From Lentisphaerota bacterium (GTDB lineage: Bacteria > Verrucomicrobiota > Kiritimatiellia > PWTM01): 32,645 bases of DNA. Location: positions 1 to 32,645 of the forward strand of contig VGWF01000049.1 in assembly GCA_016873715.1 (NCBI GenBank), in the 5' to 3' direction. Of the stretch, positions 7,207-16,225 are shown piece by piece. The position numbers and the translations under genes were made by a program. The first letter of the stretch is position 1, and each line of letters opens with the position of its first letter. Below the pieces are notes generated by a model. The model worked only from the letters and a program-made list of their open reading frames with translations. It was not told the origin of the DNA and made no database searches.

Positions 7207-8664
7207 ATGAAACCAAACCTGATCGCCATCGGATCCCTCGTGTTGCTTGGCCTCGGCCTGCACCCGGCCGACGCCGAGACGAACAATCCCCACACCGACT
7301 GGTTCTGCAAAGCCGGCTACGGCGTGTTCGTGCATTACTTGAACGACGTCCAGAACAACCCGGACACGGTTCAGAGTCTCGACAGGCAGACCTCCTGGGA
7401 CGAATGCGTGCGCGAGTTCGATGTGAATCGCTTTGCCGACGCGATGGCCCAGGCGGGCGCCGGTTACGTGATCTTCACGATGCACCAGCGAACGCGGTTT
7501 CTCATCGCGCCGAACGCCACGTTCGACCGGATCACCGGCTACAAGCCCGGCGAAGCGTGCGCCACGCGCGACCTGGTCACCGACCTTCATACGGCGCTCT
7601 CCGCGAAGAACATCCCCCTGATGCTCTATTGGACCGGTACCGGACCCAGCGCCGACGCCAAAGCCAACGCGGCCATGGGCTGGCAGGTGCCCATCGCCAA
7701 GGACTGGTTGCTGAAATGGGCGGCCATCACCGAGGAATACGCGCTCCGCTATGGCGAGAAAGTCGCCGGCTGGTGGGTGGACGGTTGCTATTTCAAGCAC
7801 GGCGATCTTCGCTACGATGACGAGAAGCTCGGCATCCTGGCGCGCGCGTTGAAGGCGGGGAACCCCAAAAGCATCATTGCCCTCAACCCTGGCGTGGAGC
7901 TCGCCGCCTACTCGCGACACGAGGATTTCACGGCGGGGGAACAGAACCGGTTCCACGAACAGCCGCTGGGCCGCTGGCTAAACGGCGAGCAATGGCACAT
8001 CCTGTCCTACCTCGGCGCGGATCGCGGCGGCAATTACTTGGGGTGCGGTTGGTGCGAGCCGGGCACCCGATACACCAAACGCGAACTGGCGGAGTACATC
8101 TTCGACGTTAATCACGCCGGGGGCGTGGTATCCGTGGATGTGCTGCTCTTTCGCGACGGGACGCTCGACCGCTCGCAGCTGGAAGTGTTGAAGTCACTCC
8201 GCCCGGCCCTGGCGACGATGAAGGCCCGTCCGCCGGTTCCGCCGGGCAATCTGGCGTTTCGCAAGCCCGCGCGCCTGCTCAGTCTCGACGGTTCGCACGA
8301 GTTGGTGGTCAACCATCAAGGCGCTTCGAAATTCGGCGTGGACGGCGAACCGAACACCTCCGCGCTGGCAGCGAATGAATGGCCGTGGACTTACGAGGTG
8401 GACCTCCTTGAACCGCGCGCGGTGCGGCGCGTGAACGTCACTTTCGCCAAACGCGGCTTTGCCACCGACCTGCGGCTCCAAGCCTCGGCGGACAGGAAGA
8501 CCTGGCAGAGCATCGCCAACGCCGCCGACCTCGACGGCTCGCCCTACGCCGCCGAGTTTCAGCCTGTGAAAGCGCAGTGGATTCGAGTGAGCGCGCTGAA
8601 ACCGAACGGTCCAAACCAGAAGGGAACGCAGATGGCAGTCGCCGAACTGGAGGTTTACGAGTGA
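7207..8664 (+). CDS. Secreted GH29-like alpha-L-fucosidase with C-terminal F5/8 type C domain
   Basis: A 485-residue exported protein with a signal peptide (about 1-23, ending PADAE) and a GH29-like (beta/alpha)8 domain (about 28-345). The catalytic domain shows GVFVHYL, the substrate-contact stretch GAGYVIFTMHQRT, and WWVDG, in which D192 sits at the position of the GH29 nucleophile. A jelly-roll F5/8 type C (galactose-binding) domain (about 350-485) ends in MAVAELEVYE. GH29 enzymes release alpha-L-fucose from glycans with retention; the acid/base residue cannot be fixed by eye. The start has a good GAAAGGA ribosome site. The stop TGA overlaps the GTG of the sulfatase relic by 4 bases (GTGA), implying the two were once translated together. 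Some non-fucosidase proteins share this fold, so the family is surer than the activity. Confidence 0.82.
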   Translation: MKPNLIAIGSLVLLGLGLHPADAETNNPHTDWFCKAGYGVFVHYLNDVQNNPDTVQSLDRQTSWDECVREFDVNRFADAMAQAGAGYVIFTMHQRTRFLIAPNATFDRITGYKPGEACATRDLVTDLHTALSAKNIPLMLYWTGTGPSADAKANAAMGWQVPIAKDWLLKWAAITEEYALRYGEKVAGWWVDGCYFKHGDLRYDDEKLGILARALKAGNPKSIIALNPGVELAAYSRHEDFTAGEQNRFHEQPLGRWLNGEQWHILSYLGADRGGNYLGCGWCEPGTRYTKRELAEYIFDVNHAGGVVSVDVLLFRDGTLDRSQLEVLKSLRPALATMKARPPVPPGNLAFRKPARLLSLDGSHELVVNHQGASKFGVDGEPNTSALAANEWPWTYEVDLLEPRAVRRVNVTFAKRGFATDLRLQASADRKTWQSIANAADLDGSPYAAEFQPVKAQWIRVSALKPNGPNQKGTQMAVAELEVYE

Positions 8665-8879
8665 CCGCGCCAAGGGTCATCCGCTGGGGACAACCACTCC
8701 CCTTCCCCGCCCTGCTGCCCGCGCCGCTGCGCGCACTGCATGCCTACGACGCGCCGAGGCCCAACAGCGTCTTCATCCTCGCCGACGGCCCCGGCTGCGG
8801 CGACGCGCAGTGCTAGAGCCGCGGACGAGGGAAGATTCCCACGCCTGCAATCGGGCATCGTCGAGGTCTCCGGCCCACC
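8661..8879 (+). pseudogene. Relic of a sulfatase gene, N-terminal portion with in-frame stop
   Basis: From a GTG that overlaps the fucosidase stop, the frame reads into RPNSVFILADGPGCGDAQC, an unmistakable match to the opening of type I sulfatases ([20 protein letters not shown]). A TAG (8814-8816) stands where the family has Tyr. Beyond it the same frame still reads GKIPTPAIGH and RRGLRPT, matching the family's KIPTPNID...REGVRFT. The second of the two metal-binding Asp residues in the ADD motif is already Gly. After about 8880 the similarity ends in a dispersed repeat, and the Cys/Ser-x-Pro-x-Arg formylglycine site is absent. Only about 70 codons of a protein normally near 450-550 remain. 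This indicates the locus once encoded desulfation. Confidence 0.8.
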
Positions 8880-8908
8880 CGTCATCGCTCCCGAGCGCAT
8901 CACGATCT

Positions 8909-9024
8909 CCCCCGCGGCGGGACCGGTCTGTCTCTCCCTCGCGCCTCGATCCCGGAGTGCGTTCGCGTCCCATTCTTGCCAACCCGCAGTCACTCTGGCA
9001 GCTTCACCGCCATGAGAACGCTGC
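8909..9024 (+). repeat. Dispersed intergenic repeat, copy A
   Basis: This segment matches 13449-13564 over about 115 bases, with a 52-base identical run (8963-9014 against 13503-13554), and matches 18663-18702 more weakly. The end of the repeat is the ATG, plus the next few codons, of the FAD oxidoreductase gene. The same element upstream of the other two genes ends in an ATG that opens no gene. Confidence 0.8.
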
Positions 9025-12000
9025 TTCTGACCATCGTCGCGGGACTGTTTCAGACCGTCGGCTGCGTGATGGACGCCTCCGCCGATACGGCGGCCGACAA
9101 GCCGGCGGGTACTCAGACGGTTTATGACGTCGTCGTCTATGGCGATTCCTCCGGCGCGGTCATTGCCGCGATCGCGGCGAAGCGCGAGGGGCGGTCGGTC
9201 ATCTGGTTGAATCCCACCGGCTTCGCGGGCGGCATGAGCGCCAGCGGACTGGGGGCGACGGATTTTCTCGGCAGACAAAACACTTTTGGCGGCATCGCCA
9301 AGGAATTCTACGCGGGCGTCGCGGCGGCCTATGGAGTGGATTTCGTTCGCAGCTTCGAACCGCACGTCGGCAAGCAGGTGTTTGAGCAGATGATCAAGGC
9401 TGCCGGTGTGACCGTGGTTTACAACGAGAAGCTCGACCGCGCTCCCGGCAAGGGCGTGACGATGGACGGCCGGCGCATCCGGGCCATCACGACGCTCAGC
9501 GGAAGAACCTACCACGGCAGGATGTACATCGATGCGACCTACGTCGGCGACCTGATGGCCGCCGCCGGCGTGACGTACACGGTCGGACGCGAGCCGGAGA
9601 GCCAATACGGCGAGGACTTGGCCGGCGTGCGGCGCGGCGACACGAAGCCGCGGGTGCATTACACGCAGGGCGACAAGGATCACTTCATCAAGGACGTCGA
9701 CCCCCATGTGAGCCCCGGCGACTCCGCCAGCGGCCTGCTGCCGCACGTTCACAAGATCGAGGGCCTCACGAACGGCCAAGGCGACAAGAAGATCCAAGCC
9801 TACAACTACCGGGTCTGTCTCACGACCGATCCGAAGAACCGCATCCCCATCGAAAAGCCGGCGGGCTATCGCGAGCTTGATCACGAGCTGCTGCTGCGCA
9901 ACTTCGACGCGGGTGACCCTCGCCTCCCGGCGCTCATCGAGCCGCTCGCAGGCTCCGGGCAGAAGGTGGACTGGAACAACATGCACGCCGTCGGTTCGGA
10001 CCATCCCGGCACGAACTGGGACTACCCCGAAGCCGGCTACGAGCGCCGTCGCGAGATCGAAAAGGAGCATGAGACCTACATCCGCGGATTCCTATGGACG
10101 ATGGCGAACAGCCCGCGCGTGCCCGAAGCCATCCGCAAGCGCACGGCGTCCTACGGGCTGCCGAAGGACGAGTTCACCGACAACGGCGGCTGGCCGTGGA
10201 TGATCTACATCCGCGAAGCCCGGCGCATGGTCGGCGATTACGTGATGACCCAGAACGATTGCATGGGCATGAAGTCCGCGCCTGACCCGGTGGGGCTGGG
10301 ATCGTTCGGCATGGACTCGCACTGCGTGCAGCACATCGTCACCGACAACGGCACGGTGCAGAACGAAGGCGTCATCTGGCGGGTGCCGCCCCGGCCGTAC
10401 GGCATTTCCTATCGCGCGATCATTCCGAGGAGGGGCGAGTGCGAGAACCTGCTCTCGCCCATCTGTCTCTCCGCCTCGCATGTCGCCCACGGCTCGATCC
10501 GCATGGAACCGGTCTTCATGGCCTTGAGCCAGAGCGCGGCCATCGCTGCCGGACTGGCGCTCGACAGCCATGGGAGCGTGCAGGACGTGCCCTATCCGGC
10601 GCTCCACGCGAAACTTCTCGCGGCCGGACAGATCGTTGACCCGTCGCAAGCGCCCGCAACGAAACGCGCCGCTGCGAAGAAGAAACCCGCTCCGACCGCC
10701 GGCGCCGTGACGAGCGCGCCGGTCGCGATGGCGGCCGCCGAAGCTCCGGTATCGCGCTTCCGGGGTTACTACACCCGGCTGCCGTTCGATGATCACGGGT
10801 TCACAGGGAAATACGCGGACATCGTTGTCGACGTGCCGCAGCGGGGGCAGTTCGTCTTCAGCCGCGAGTTCGGGTATCAACCCCGGTGGCTGCCGCGCGG
10901 CGGCAAACCGCACTCCGTTGCCCGGCTGATTCCGCGCAAGGGCGATGGCCCGGACCAACGCCCGGACAATCGCAACATCGCGTGCAACGCCGCCATCGTC
11001 GGGCAGTCGGAGGCGAGCGTCACCGTCCACTGGCGTTACGCGCCGGATATCACGAAACCATCCTTCACCGACTACCGCGAGGCCTACAACGCAGCCGGCA
11101 CCCCCGCCCCGTTCTACGCCGACTACGCCGATGAGTACTTCGTCATCCACGCTGACGGCAACGTGGTCCGCACCGTGAAGAACGGCTGCGCCCGGCTCGC
11201 GGACTGGAATGACCCGGGCAACCGGATCGAGCAAACGCTGCAACTCACGCCCGACGGCATTCGCGAGACCGCGTTGCGTCCGGCGCAGCTCTCCCGGGCT
11301 TCGGTGCCGCCGGTCGCCGGCTCGCCGGTGAAGTCCGGGCGCACCGAGAACGTGATCCGCCACTGGCGCTTCGACGAGGGCGCAGGGTTCGCGACCGCGG
11401 AAGAGCGATCCGACAAGGCCTGCGAGATCGGCGGCGTGGAGGCGTACTGGCGGCCGGGCGTGTCCGGCGCCTGTCTTTCGTTCGATTCGTACAGCAGCTT
11501 CGTCACGCTGCCTGCGGCCCAGTGTCCACGCCTCGAAGGCGCCCTCACCCTCTCCGCGTGGATCGCGATCCAGGAGTATCCCTTCCATCTCGCCGCGATC
11601 GTGGACCACATGGACGGCAACAAGGGCTGCCTGCTCGGCGTCAACGCCAAGGGCCAGGTGGAGTTCAGGATCGGCACCGGCGACGCCGTCCGGTCGGTGG
11701 TCACCGAGCGCGTTCCGCTCTACGACTGGGTCCATGTCGCCGCGGTCGCCAGGAGCGGCGCGGCCGCCGTCGTCTATCTCAACGGCAAACCGGTCGCCAC
11801 CGCGTCCCAAGCGTCCGTTTCCGTAGACGCGACGAACATCGACCTCTCCCTCGGCATGACCCGGTCGGCGCGTCAATTCCCGCTGTTTGCGGAGCGGCCG
11901 GTGACCAAGCAATTCAAGACGACCATGGCGTTCAGCGGTTGGATTGACGAAGTGCAGCTGTTCGACAAGGCGCTGAGCGAATCGGAAGTCGCCGCGGAAC

Positions 12001-13316
12001 ACGCGGCGCTCCAGCCTTCGACCGCGCGTCCGCTGAAGCCCTGGGTGTTGCCCGCCGGGCCGGACGTGTCGCCGGGATTTCGCGCCGAGAACACGAAGTT
12101 GCGCTACAGCCCCGAGTGGGACGGGCTGTGGCGCGTGGGCGACTTCGCCGACATCGTGGTGACGTTTGCCGACAAGCCCTGGCGCTACGTCTTCTGGCGC
12201 GGCACGCGCTACCTGCCGTCCCTGGTCACCGCCCACGGTCGTGATGGAATCTGGAGCAACGACCAAGGACCTGAACGCTACGATGGCCAGTGCTACGAGC
12301 ACATGTCCGACATGCTCTGCCGCTTTTCCAACGCCCGGATCATTCATCGCAGCGACGCGCGCGTCGTGGTGCATTGGCGGAACGCCTCGGCGTCGATTGA
12401 CTACAAGTGGCCCGCGCTGGATGCGAACGGTTGGGGGATTTGGACGGACGAGTACTGGACGATCTACCCCGATGGCATTTCCATCCGCCACCAGTGGGTG
12501 CATAACAACACCGACAAGCCGATCACGGCGGAGTTGAACCAGAACGAGATCCTCTGCCACCCGGGCCAGGCCACCGAGGACGTGCTGAACGACGACGCGG
12601 TGATCCTGGCAGATCCGAAGGGCCAGATCAGGACCATCTGTCGCACCAGCCCGCCCGCCAAGAAGGGCGAGGGCGACTGGAATCTCCAGCTCATCAACCT
12701 GAAGGGCAGGACCAAGCAGTTCGAGATCGGCGAAGTCGGCGCTTACGGCGAGACGTGTCTGCACCGAGACGTCTGGTGGCGGGGCTGGAATCACTATCCC
12801 GTGCAGCTCATTCCGAGCGACGGCACGCGCGTGACCACCTACGACCGTCCGTCGTCCACATGCCCGGCCACGTTCCGCGAACTGCGTCACAGCAGGGGCG
12901 GCAACAACATCGAGGCGATGGTCATGTACGGCCTGACGGACAAGCAGCCCGTCGAGCTGACGGCGCTGAACCGCTCATGGAACTTCGCACCCGCCGTCAT
13001 CGACACCAACGGCTGCGTTTCCCTCGGCTACGAGCAACGGGAACGCGCCTTCAAGTTCGTGAAGACCGCCGAAACGCTCGGCTTCACGCTTCGCGCCACC
13101 CAGGAGCGACCGCTGGTCAATCCCGCGTTCATCATCGCCAACTGGGGCCGCCCCGACAGCGCCGTGTCATTGAAGATCAACGGCCAGACCAAGACGCCGG
13201 GGACTGACTACCGCACGGGCACCGAAGTGGACACCGCCGGAACGGACACGCTCGTGATCTGGCTGCCGTTGTCGGCGACCGAGACGGTTTCGGTTGAGCT
13301 TGGCAAGCGAGAATGA
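9012..13316 (+). CDS. Secreted FAD-dependent oxidoreductase fused to a duplicated beta module with a nested LamG domain
   Basis: A 1435-residue exported protein. Signal peptide or lipoprotein leader: MRTLLLTIVAGLFQTVGC, with Cys after a hydrophobic run. The FAD_oxidored-type domain (about 37-555) starts YDVVVYGDSSGAVIA, a variant dinucleotide-binding loop, and continues GGMSASGLGATDFLG and YIDATYVGDLMAAAG. A Lys/Ala/Pro linker (about 556-580) leads to beta module 1 (about 583-770). A LamG/concanavalin-like domain follows (about 781-997: HWRFDEGAG, LTLSAWI, FSGWIDEVQLFDKALSE), then beta module 2 (about 1023-1435). Modules 1 and 2 resemble each other: ADIVV in both; VTVHWRY against VVVHWRN; DEYFVIHADG against DEYWTIYPDG. 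The start is the ATG at 9012, at the end of repeat copy A. Substrate is unknown; oxidation of an extracellular sugar or glycan is a guess from the neighbours. Confidence 0.85.
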   Translation: MRTLLLTIVAGLFQTVGCVMDASADTAADKPAGTQTVYDVVVYGDSSGAVIAAIAAKREGRSVIWLNPTGFAGGMSASGLGATDFLGRQNTFGGIAKEFYAGVAAAYGVDFVRSFEPHVGKQVFEQMIKAAGVTVVYNEKLDRAPGKGVTMDGRRIRAITTLSGRTYHGRMYIDATYVGDLMAAAGVTYTVGREPESQYGEDLAGVRRGDTKPRVHYTQGDKDHFIKDVDPHVSPGDSASGLLPHVHKIEGLTNGQGDKKIQAYNYRVCLTTDPKNRIPIEKPAGYRELDHELLLRNFDAGDPRLPALIEPLAGSGQKVDWNNMHAVGSDHPGTNWDYPEAGYERRREIEKEHETYIRGFLWTMANSPRVPEAIRKRTASYGLPKDEFTDNGGWPWMIYIREARRMVGDYVMTQNDCMGMKSAPDPVGLGSFGMDSHCVQHIVTDNGTVQNEGVIWRVPPRPYGISYRAIIPRRGECENLLSPICLSASHVAHGSIRMEPVFMALSQSAAIAAGLALDSHGSVQDVPYPALHAKLLAAGQIVDPSQAPATKRAAAKKKPAPTAGAVTSAPVAMAAAEAPVSRFRGYYTRLPFDDHGFTGKYADIVVDVPQRGQFVFSREFGYQPRWLPRGGKPHSVARLIPRKGDGPDQRPDNRNIACNAAIVGQSEASVTVHWRYAPDITKPSFTDYREAYNAAGTPAPFYADYADEYFVIHADGNVVRTVKNGCARLADWNDPGNRIEQTLQLTPDGIRETALRPAQLSRASVPPVAGSPVKSGRTENVIRHWRFDEGAGFATAEERSDKACEIGGVEAYWRPGVSGACLSFDSYSSFVTLPAAQCPRLEGALTLSAWIAIQEYPFHLAAIVDHMDGNKGCLLGVNAKGQVEFRIGTGDAVRSVVTERVPLYDWVHVAAVARSGAAAVVYLNGKPVATASQASVSVDATNIDLSLGMTRSARQFPLFAERPVTKQFKTTMAFSGWIDEVQLFDKALSESEVAAEHAALQPSTARPLKPWVLPAGPDVSPGFRAENTKLRYSPEWDGLWRVGDFADIVVTFADKPWRYVFWRGTRYLPSLVTAHGRDGIWSNDQGPERYDGQCYEHMSDMLCRFSNARIIHRSDARVVVHWRNASASIDYKWPALDANGWGIWTDEYWTIYPDGISIRHQWVHNNTDKPITAELNQNEILCHPGQATEDVLNDDAVILADPKGQIRTICRTSPPAKKGEGDWNLQLINLKGRTKQFEIGEVGAYGETCLHRDVWWRGWNHYPVQLIPSDGTRVTTYDRPSSTCPATFRELRHSRGGNNIEAMVMYGLTDKQPVELTALNRSWNFAPAVIDTNGCVSLGYEQRERAFKFVKTAETLGFTLRATQERPLVNPAFIIANWGRPDSAVSLKINGQTKTPGTDYRTGTEVDTAGTDTLVIWLPLSATETVSVELGKRE

Positions 13317-13696
13317 CTTCCCCGCGAGGGAACAACGTCAGCATTCGAACAAGAGGGACGACCCCTTCCCCGCGTGGCACGTCGCAGTCCGGAGGGCGGA
13401 GACGCGACTGCGACGCCGAACACGTTGAGGCCTACGCTAACGGCTGAGCCCCCGCGGCGGGACCCATCCGTCTCCCCCTCGCGCCTCGATCCCGGTGCGC
13501 CCTCGCGTCCCATTCTTGCCAACCCGCAGTCACTCTGGCAGCTTCACCGCCATGCGAACGCTGTTCCGGGCCGGTCCCGACGGGCACGCCCGCCCTGCGA
13601 AGCCCGCCGGGTGAAGCCGGGTGCCCGCACCGCCCGAGACGCGGTTTCCTGTCGGGCGGCGAAGGTCCATCCACGGGCAAGAGAAGGAGCCATGAA
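13317..13696. other. 380-base gene-free interval containing repeat copy B
   Basis: No credible gene is present; short frames here are out of phase with any recognisable family. About 13449-13590 is the dispersed repeat. The remainder is GC-rich without a clear terminator. The last bases hold the ribosome site GAAGGAG (13683-13689) of the next gene. Confidence 0.7.
13449..13590 (+). repeat. Dispersed intergenic repeat, copy B
   Basis: It shares a 52-base identical run with copy A (13503-13554). Past the ATG-like triplet at 13552 it continues to resemble copy C: GGCCGGTC..GACGGGC. It therefore links the two other copies and shows that the element extends beyond the point where copy A turns into a coding sequence. 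Confidence 0.8.
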
Positions 13697-16225
13697 ATGT
13701 CTACTCGACAGCGGGAAGTGACGCATTCCCTCGCCATGGCCGTGGTGGGGCTGTGCCTGGGAACCCCCGCCCATCTGCGTGCAGCCGAGGGCTCCGTGCT
13801 CAAGGCGGAGAGCTTTCGGCCCTACGTCGAGGCGTTCAAACGCAACGACCGTGAACTTCATGCCCAGGCCGTTCCCAACAAGGCGGCCTGGGAGTTCCTG
13901 AAGAACAATGTGCCGTGGTTCGAGTGCCCGGACAAAGATATCGAGGAGACCTATTGCTTCCGCTGGTGGACCTTCCGCAAGCACCTCAAGTCCACGCCCG
14001 ACGGCTATGTGGTGACCGAGTTTCTGCCGCCGGTGGGCTGGGCCAGGAAGCACAACACGATCAACTGCCCCGCGGGCCATCATTTCCGCGAAGGACGCTG
14101 GCTCCATTCGCCGGTGTTTCTGGACGACTACGCGGTCTTCTGGTTCCACAAGGGCGGACAGCCACGGCAATACAGTTTCTGGGCGGCGGACTCCATCTGG
14201 GCGCGCTACCTGGTCACCGGCGAGACCCGCATCGTGAAGGAGCTCTTCCCGGAGTTGATCAAGAACTACGAGGCTTGGGAGGGCGACCATCGCGACGCCA
14301 ACGGCCTCTACTGGCAGGTGGACGGTCGGGACGGGATGGAGGTGTCCATCGGCGGCGCGCCGCATCCGAAAGCCGAGGGCTATCGGGCCACGATCAACAG
14401 CTATCAATACGGCGACGCCCTGGCCATTGCGCGGATGGCCGACCTTCTGGGCGACAAGGCCGTGGCCGAGCGCTTCCGCGGCAAGGCGGCGGAGTTGAAG
14501 CGGCTGGTCCAGGAGAAGCTGTGGGATGCGGAGGCGCAGTTCTTCAAGGTCCTGCCGCGCGGCGAAGGCACGCGCCCGGCGGACGTGCGGGAGTTGCACG
14601 GCTATACACCCTGGTACTTCAACCTGCCCGATGCGGACAAGTCGGTCGCGTGGAAGCAACTCATGGACCCGCAGGGCTTCCATGCGCCGTTCGGCCCGAC
14701 CACCGCCGAGCAGCGGCATCCCAAGTTCGCGGTTTCCTACCAGGGCCACGAATGCCAGTGGAACGGCCCGAGCTGGCCGTTCGCGACCTCCCAAACGCTC
14801 GAAGCCCTGGCCAATCAGCTGCGCAATTGCCCGCAAGATGTCGTGAGCAAGCAGGACTACTTCGACACGTTGAAGACCTACGCGAGATCGCACCGGCGGA
14901 CGCTCGAGGATGGCCGGGTGGTGCCGTGGATCGACGAGAACCTGAACCCGAAGACCGGCGATTGGATTTCACGCACCCGGCTCTCGAAATGGAAGAACGG
15001 CACATGGGACGCGGGCAAGGGCGGCGAAGAGCGCGGCAAGGACTACAACCATTCGACCTTCTGCGACCTGGTCATCAGCGGCTTGGTGGGCTTGCGACCC
15101 CGCGCCGACGACACGGTCGAAGTCCATCCCCTGCTGCCCGAGGGCACCTGGGACTACTTCTGCCTGGACCCCGTGCGTTACCACGGGCGCTCGCTGACGA
15201 TCCTCTTCGACAAGACCGGCTCGCGTTACAACAAGGGGAAGGGCCTGCGCGTGTTGGCCGACGGACGGGAGATCGCCGCGTCCGAGACGCTGGGCCCGGT
15301 GCGCGCGACCCTGCCGCCGCGGCAGTTCCTCCCCGGCACGGACACGTCGGGCGGCTGGACGAAGTACGAAGGGAACCCGGTGCTGGGCGGCACGTACGGC
15401 ACCTGTTTCGACATCACCGTGCTGCGCGAGGAGAACAAGTACCGGATGTGGTTCTCGTGGCGGCCGCAGCGGAGCCTGGGGCTGGTCGAAAGCACCGACG
15501 GCATCCATTGGAGCGAACCGCGCATCGTGCTCGGCCCGCGCAAGGAGTCCGGCTGGGAAGATAACCTCAACCGCCCCGTGGTCCTGCGTCGCGACGACGG
15601 CTACCACCTCTGGTACACGGGCCAGACGAGCAAGCAGTCGTGGATCGGCTATGCCACCAGCCCGGACGGCGTGACGTGGAAGCGGATGAGCGACAAGCCG
15701 GTCCTGTCGCCCGACGCGCCGTGGGAGAAGGTGGCGGTGATGTGTCCCCATGTGATCTGGGACGCCGAGGCACGGCAGTTCCGCATGTGGTATTCCGGCG
15801 GCGAACAATTCGAGCCGGACGCGCTGGGCTACGCCACCAGCCCCGACGGCCTCGTGTGGACCAAGCACGCGTCGAATCCGGTGTTCACGCCCGATCCCAA
15901 GCTGAAATGGGAGCAAGACCGCGTCACGGCTGCGCAGATCGTCAAGCAGGGCGCGTGGTACGTGATGTTCTACATCGGGTTCAGCGACAAGTGGCACGCG
16001 CAAATCGGCATCGCCCGTTCGAAGGACGGCCTCACCGGCTGGCAGCGGCATCCGGCGAACCCGATCATCCGCCCCAGCGCCTACGGGTGGGACCAGGTCT
16101 CCTGCTACAAGCCCCACGCCATCTTCGACGGCACGAAATGGCTCCTTTGGTATAACGGCAGTCACAGCGGCGTGGAGCAGATCGGCGTGGCCTTTCACGA
16201 GGGCGAAGACCTGGGATTCGAGTAG
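13697..16225 (+). CDS. Secreted two-module glycosidase: (alpha/alpha)6-barrel (MGH1/GH63-like) fused to a GH43/GH130-like beta-propeller
   Basis: An 842-residue exported protein with a signal peptide (about 1-31: AMAVVGLCLGTPAHLRA). Residues about 35-510 resemble MGH1/GH63-type (alpha/alpha)6-barrel glycosidases: FWAADSIWARYL, DANGLYWQ, INSYQYGDALAIARMA, HECQWNGPSWPFATSQ and YNHSTFCDLVISGLVGL. A short beta segment (about 510-548) leads to a five-bladed propeller-like domain (about 549-842). Its repeated blade signatures are YRMWFSW, YHLWYTG, FRMWYSGG and WLLWYNG, together with the ATSPDG blade motif, as in GH43/GH32/GH130-like proteins. The ATG at 13697 is 7 bases from GAAGGAG; an out-of-frame ATG five bases earlier opens only nine codons. 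Alpha-glycoside cleavage in the first half and furanoside or phosphorolytic activity in the second half are family-level guesses. Confidence 0.8.
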   Translation: MSTRQREVTHSLAMAVVGLCLGTPAHLRAAEGSVLKAESFRPYVEAFKRNDRELHAQAVPNKAAWEFLKNNVPWFECPDKDIEETYCFRWWTFRKHLKSTPDGYVVTEFLPPVGWARKHNTINCPAGHHFREGRWLHSPVFLDDYAVFWFHKGGQPRQYSFWAADSIWARYLVTGETRIVKELFPELIKNYEAWEGDHRDANGLYWQVDGRDGMEVSIGGAPHPKAEGYRATINSYQYGDALAIARMADLLGDKAVAERFRGKAAELKRLVQEKLWDAEAQFFKVLPRGEGTRPADVRELHGYTPWYFNLPDADKSVAWKQLMDPQGFHAPFGPTTAEQRHPKFAVSYQGHECQWNGPSWPFATSQTLEALANQLRNCPQDVVSKQDYFDTLKTYARSHRRTLEDGRVVPWIDENLNPKTGDWISRTRLSKWKNGTWDAGKGGEERGKDYNHSTFCDLVISGLVGLRPRADDTVEVHPLLPEGTWDYFCLDPVRYHGRSLTILFDKTGSRYNKGKGLRVLADGREIAASETLGPVRATLPPRQFLPGTDTSGGWTKYEGNPVLGGTYGTCFDITVLREENKYRMWFSWRPQRSLGLVESTDGIHWSEPRIVLGPRKESGWEDNLNRPVVLRRDDGYHLWYTGQTSKQSWIGYATSPDGVTWKRMSDKPVLSPDAPWEKVAVMCPHVIWDAEARQFRMWYSGGEQFEPDALGYATSPDGLVWTKHASNPVFTPDPKLKWEQDRVTAAQIVKQGAWYVMFYIGFSDKWHAQIGIARSKDGLTGWQRHPANPIIRPSAYGWDQVSCYKPHAIFDGTKWLLWYNGSHSGVEQIGVAFHEGEDLGFE

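Noticed and set aside
10092-12890. 932-codon minus-strand open frame inside the FAD/LamG fusion gene
   Set aside because: A shadow created by strong third-position GC on the plus strand; it shows no family motifs, while the plus strand shows continuous domains.
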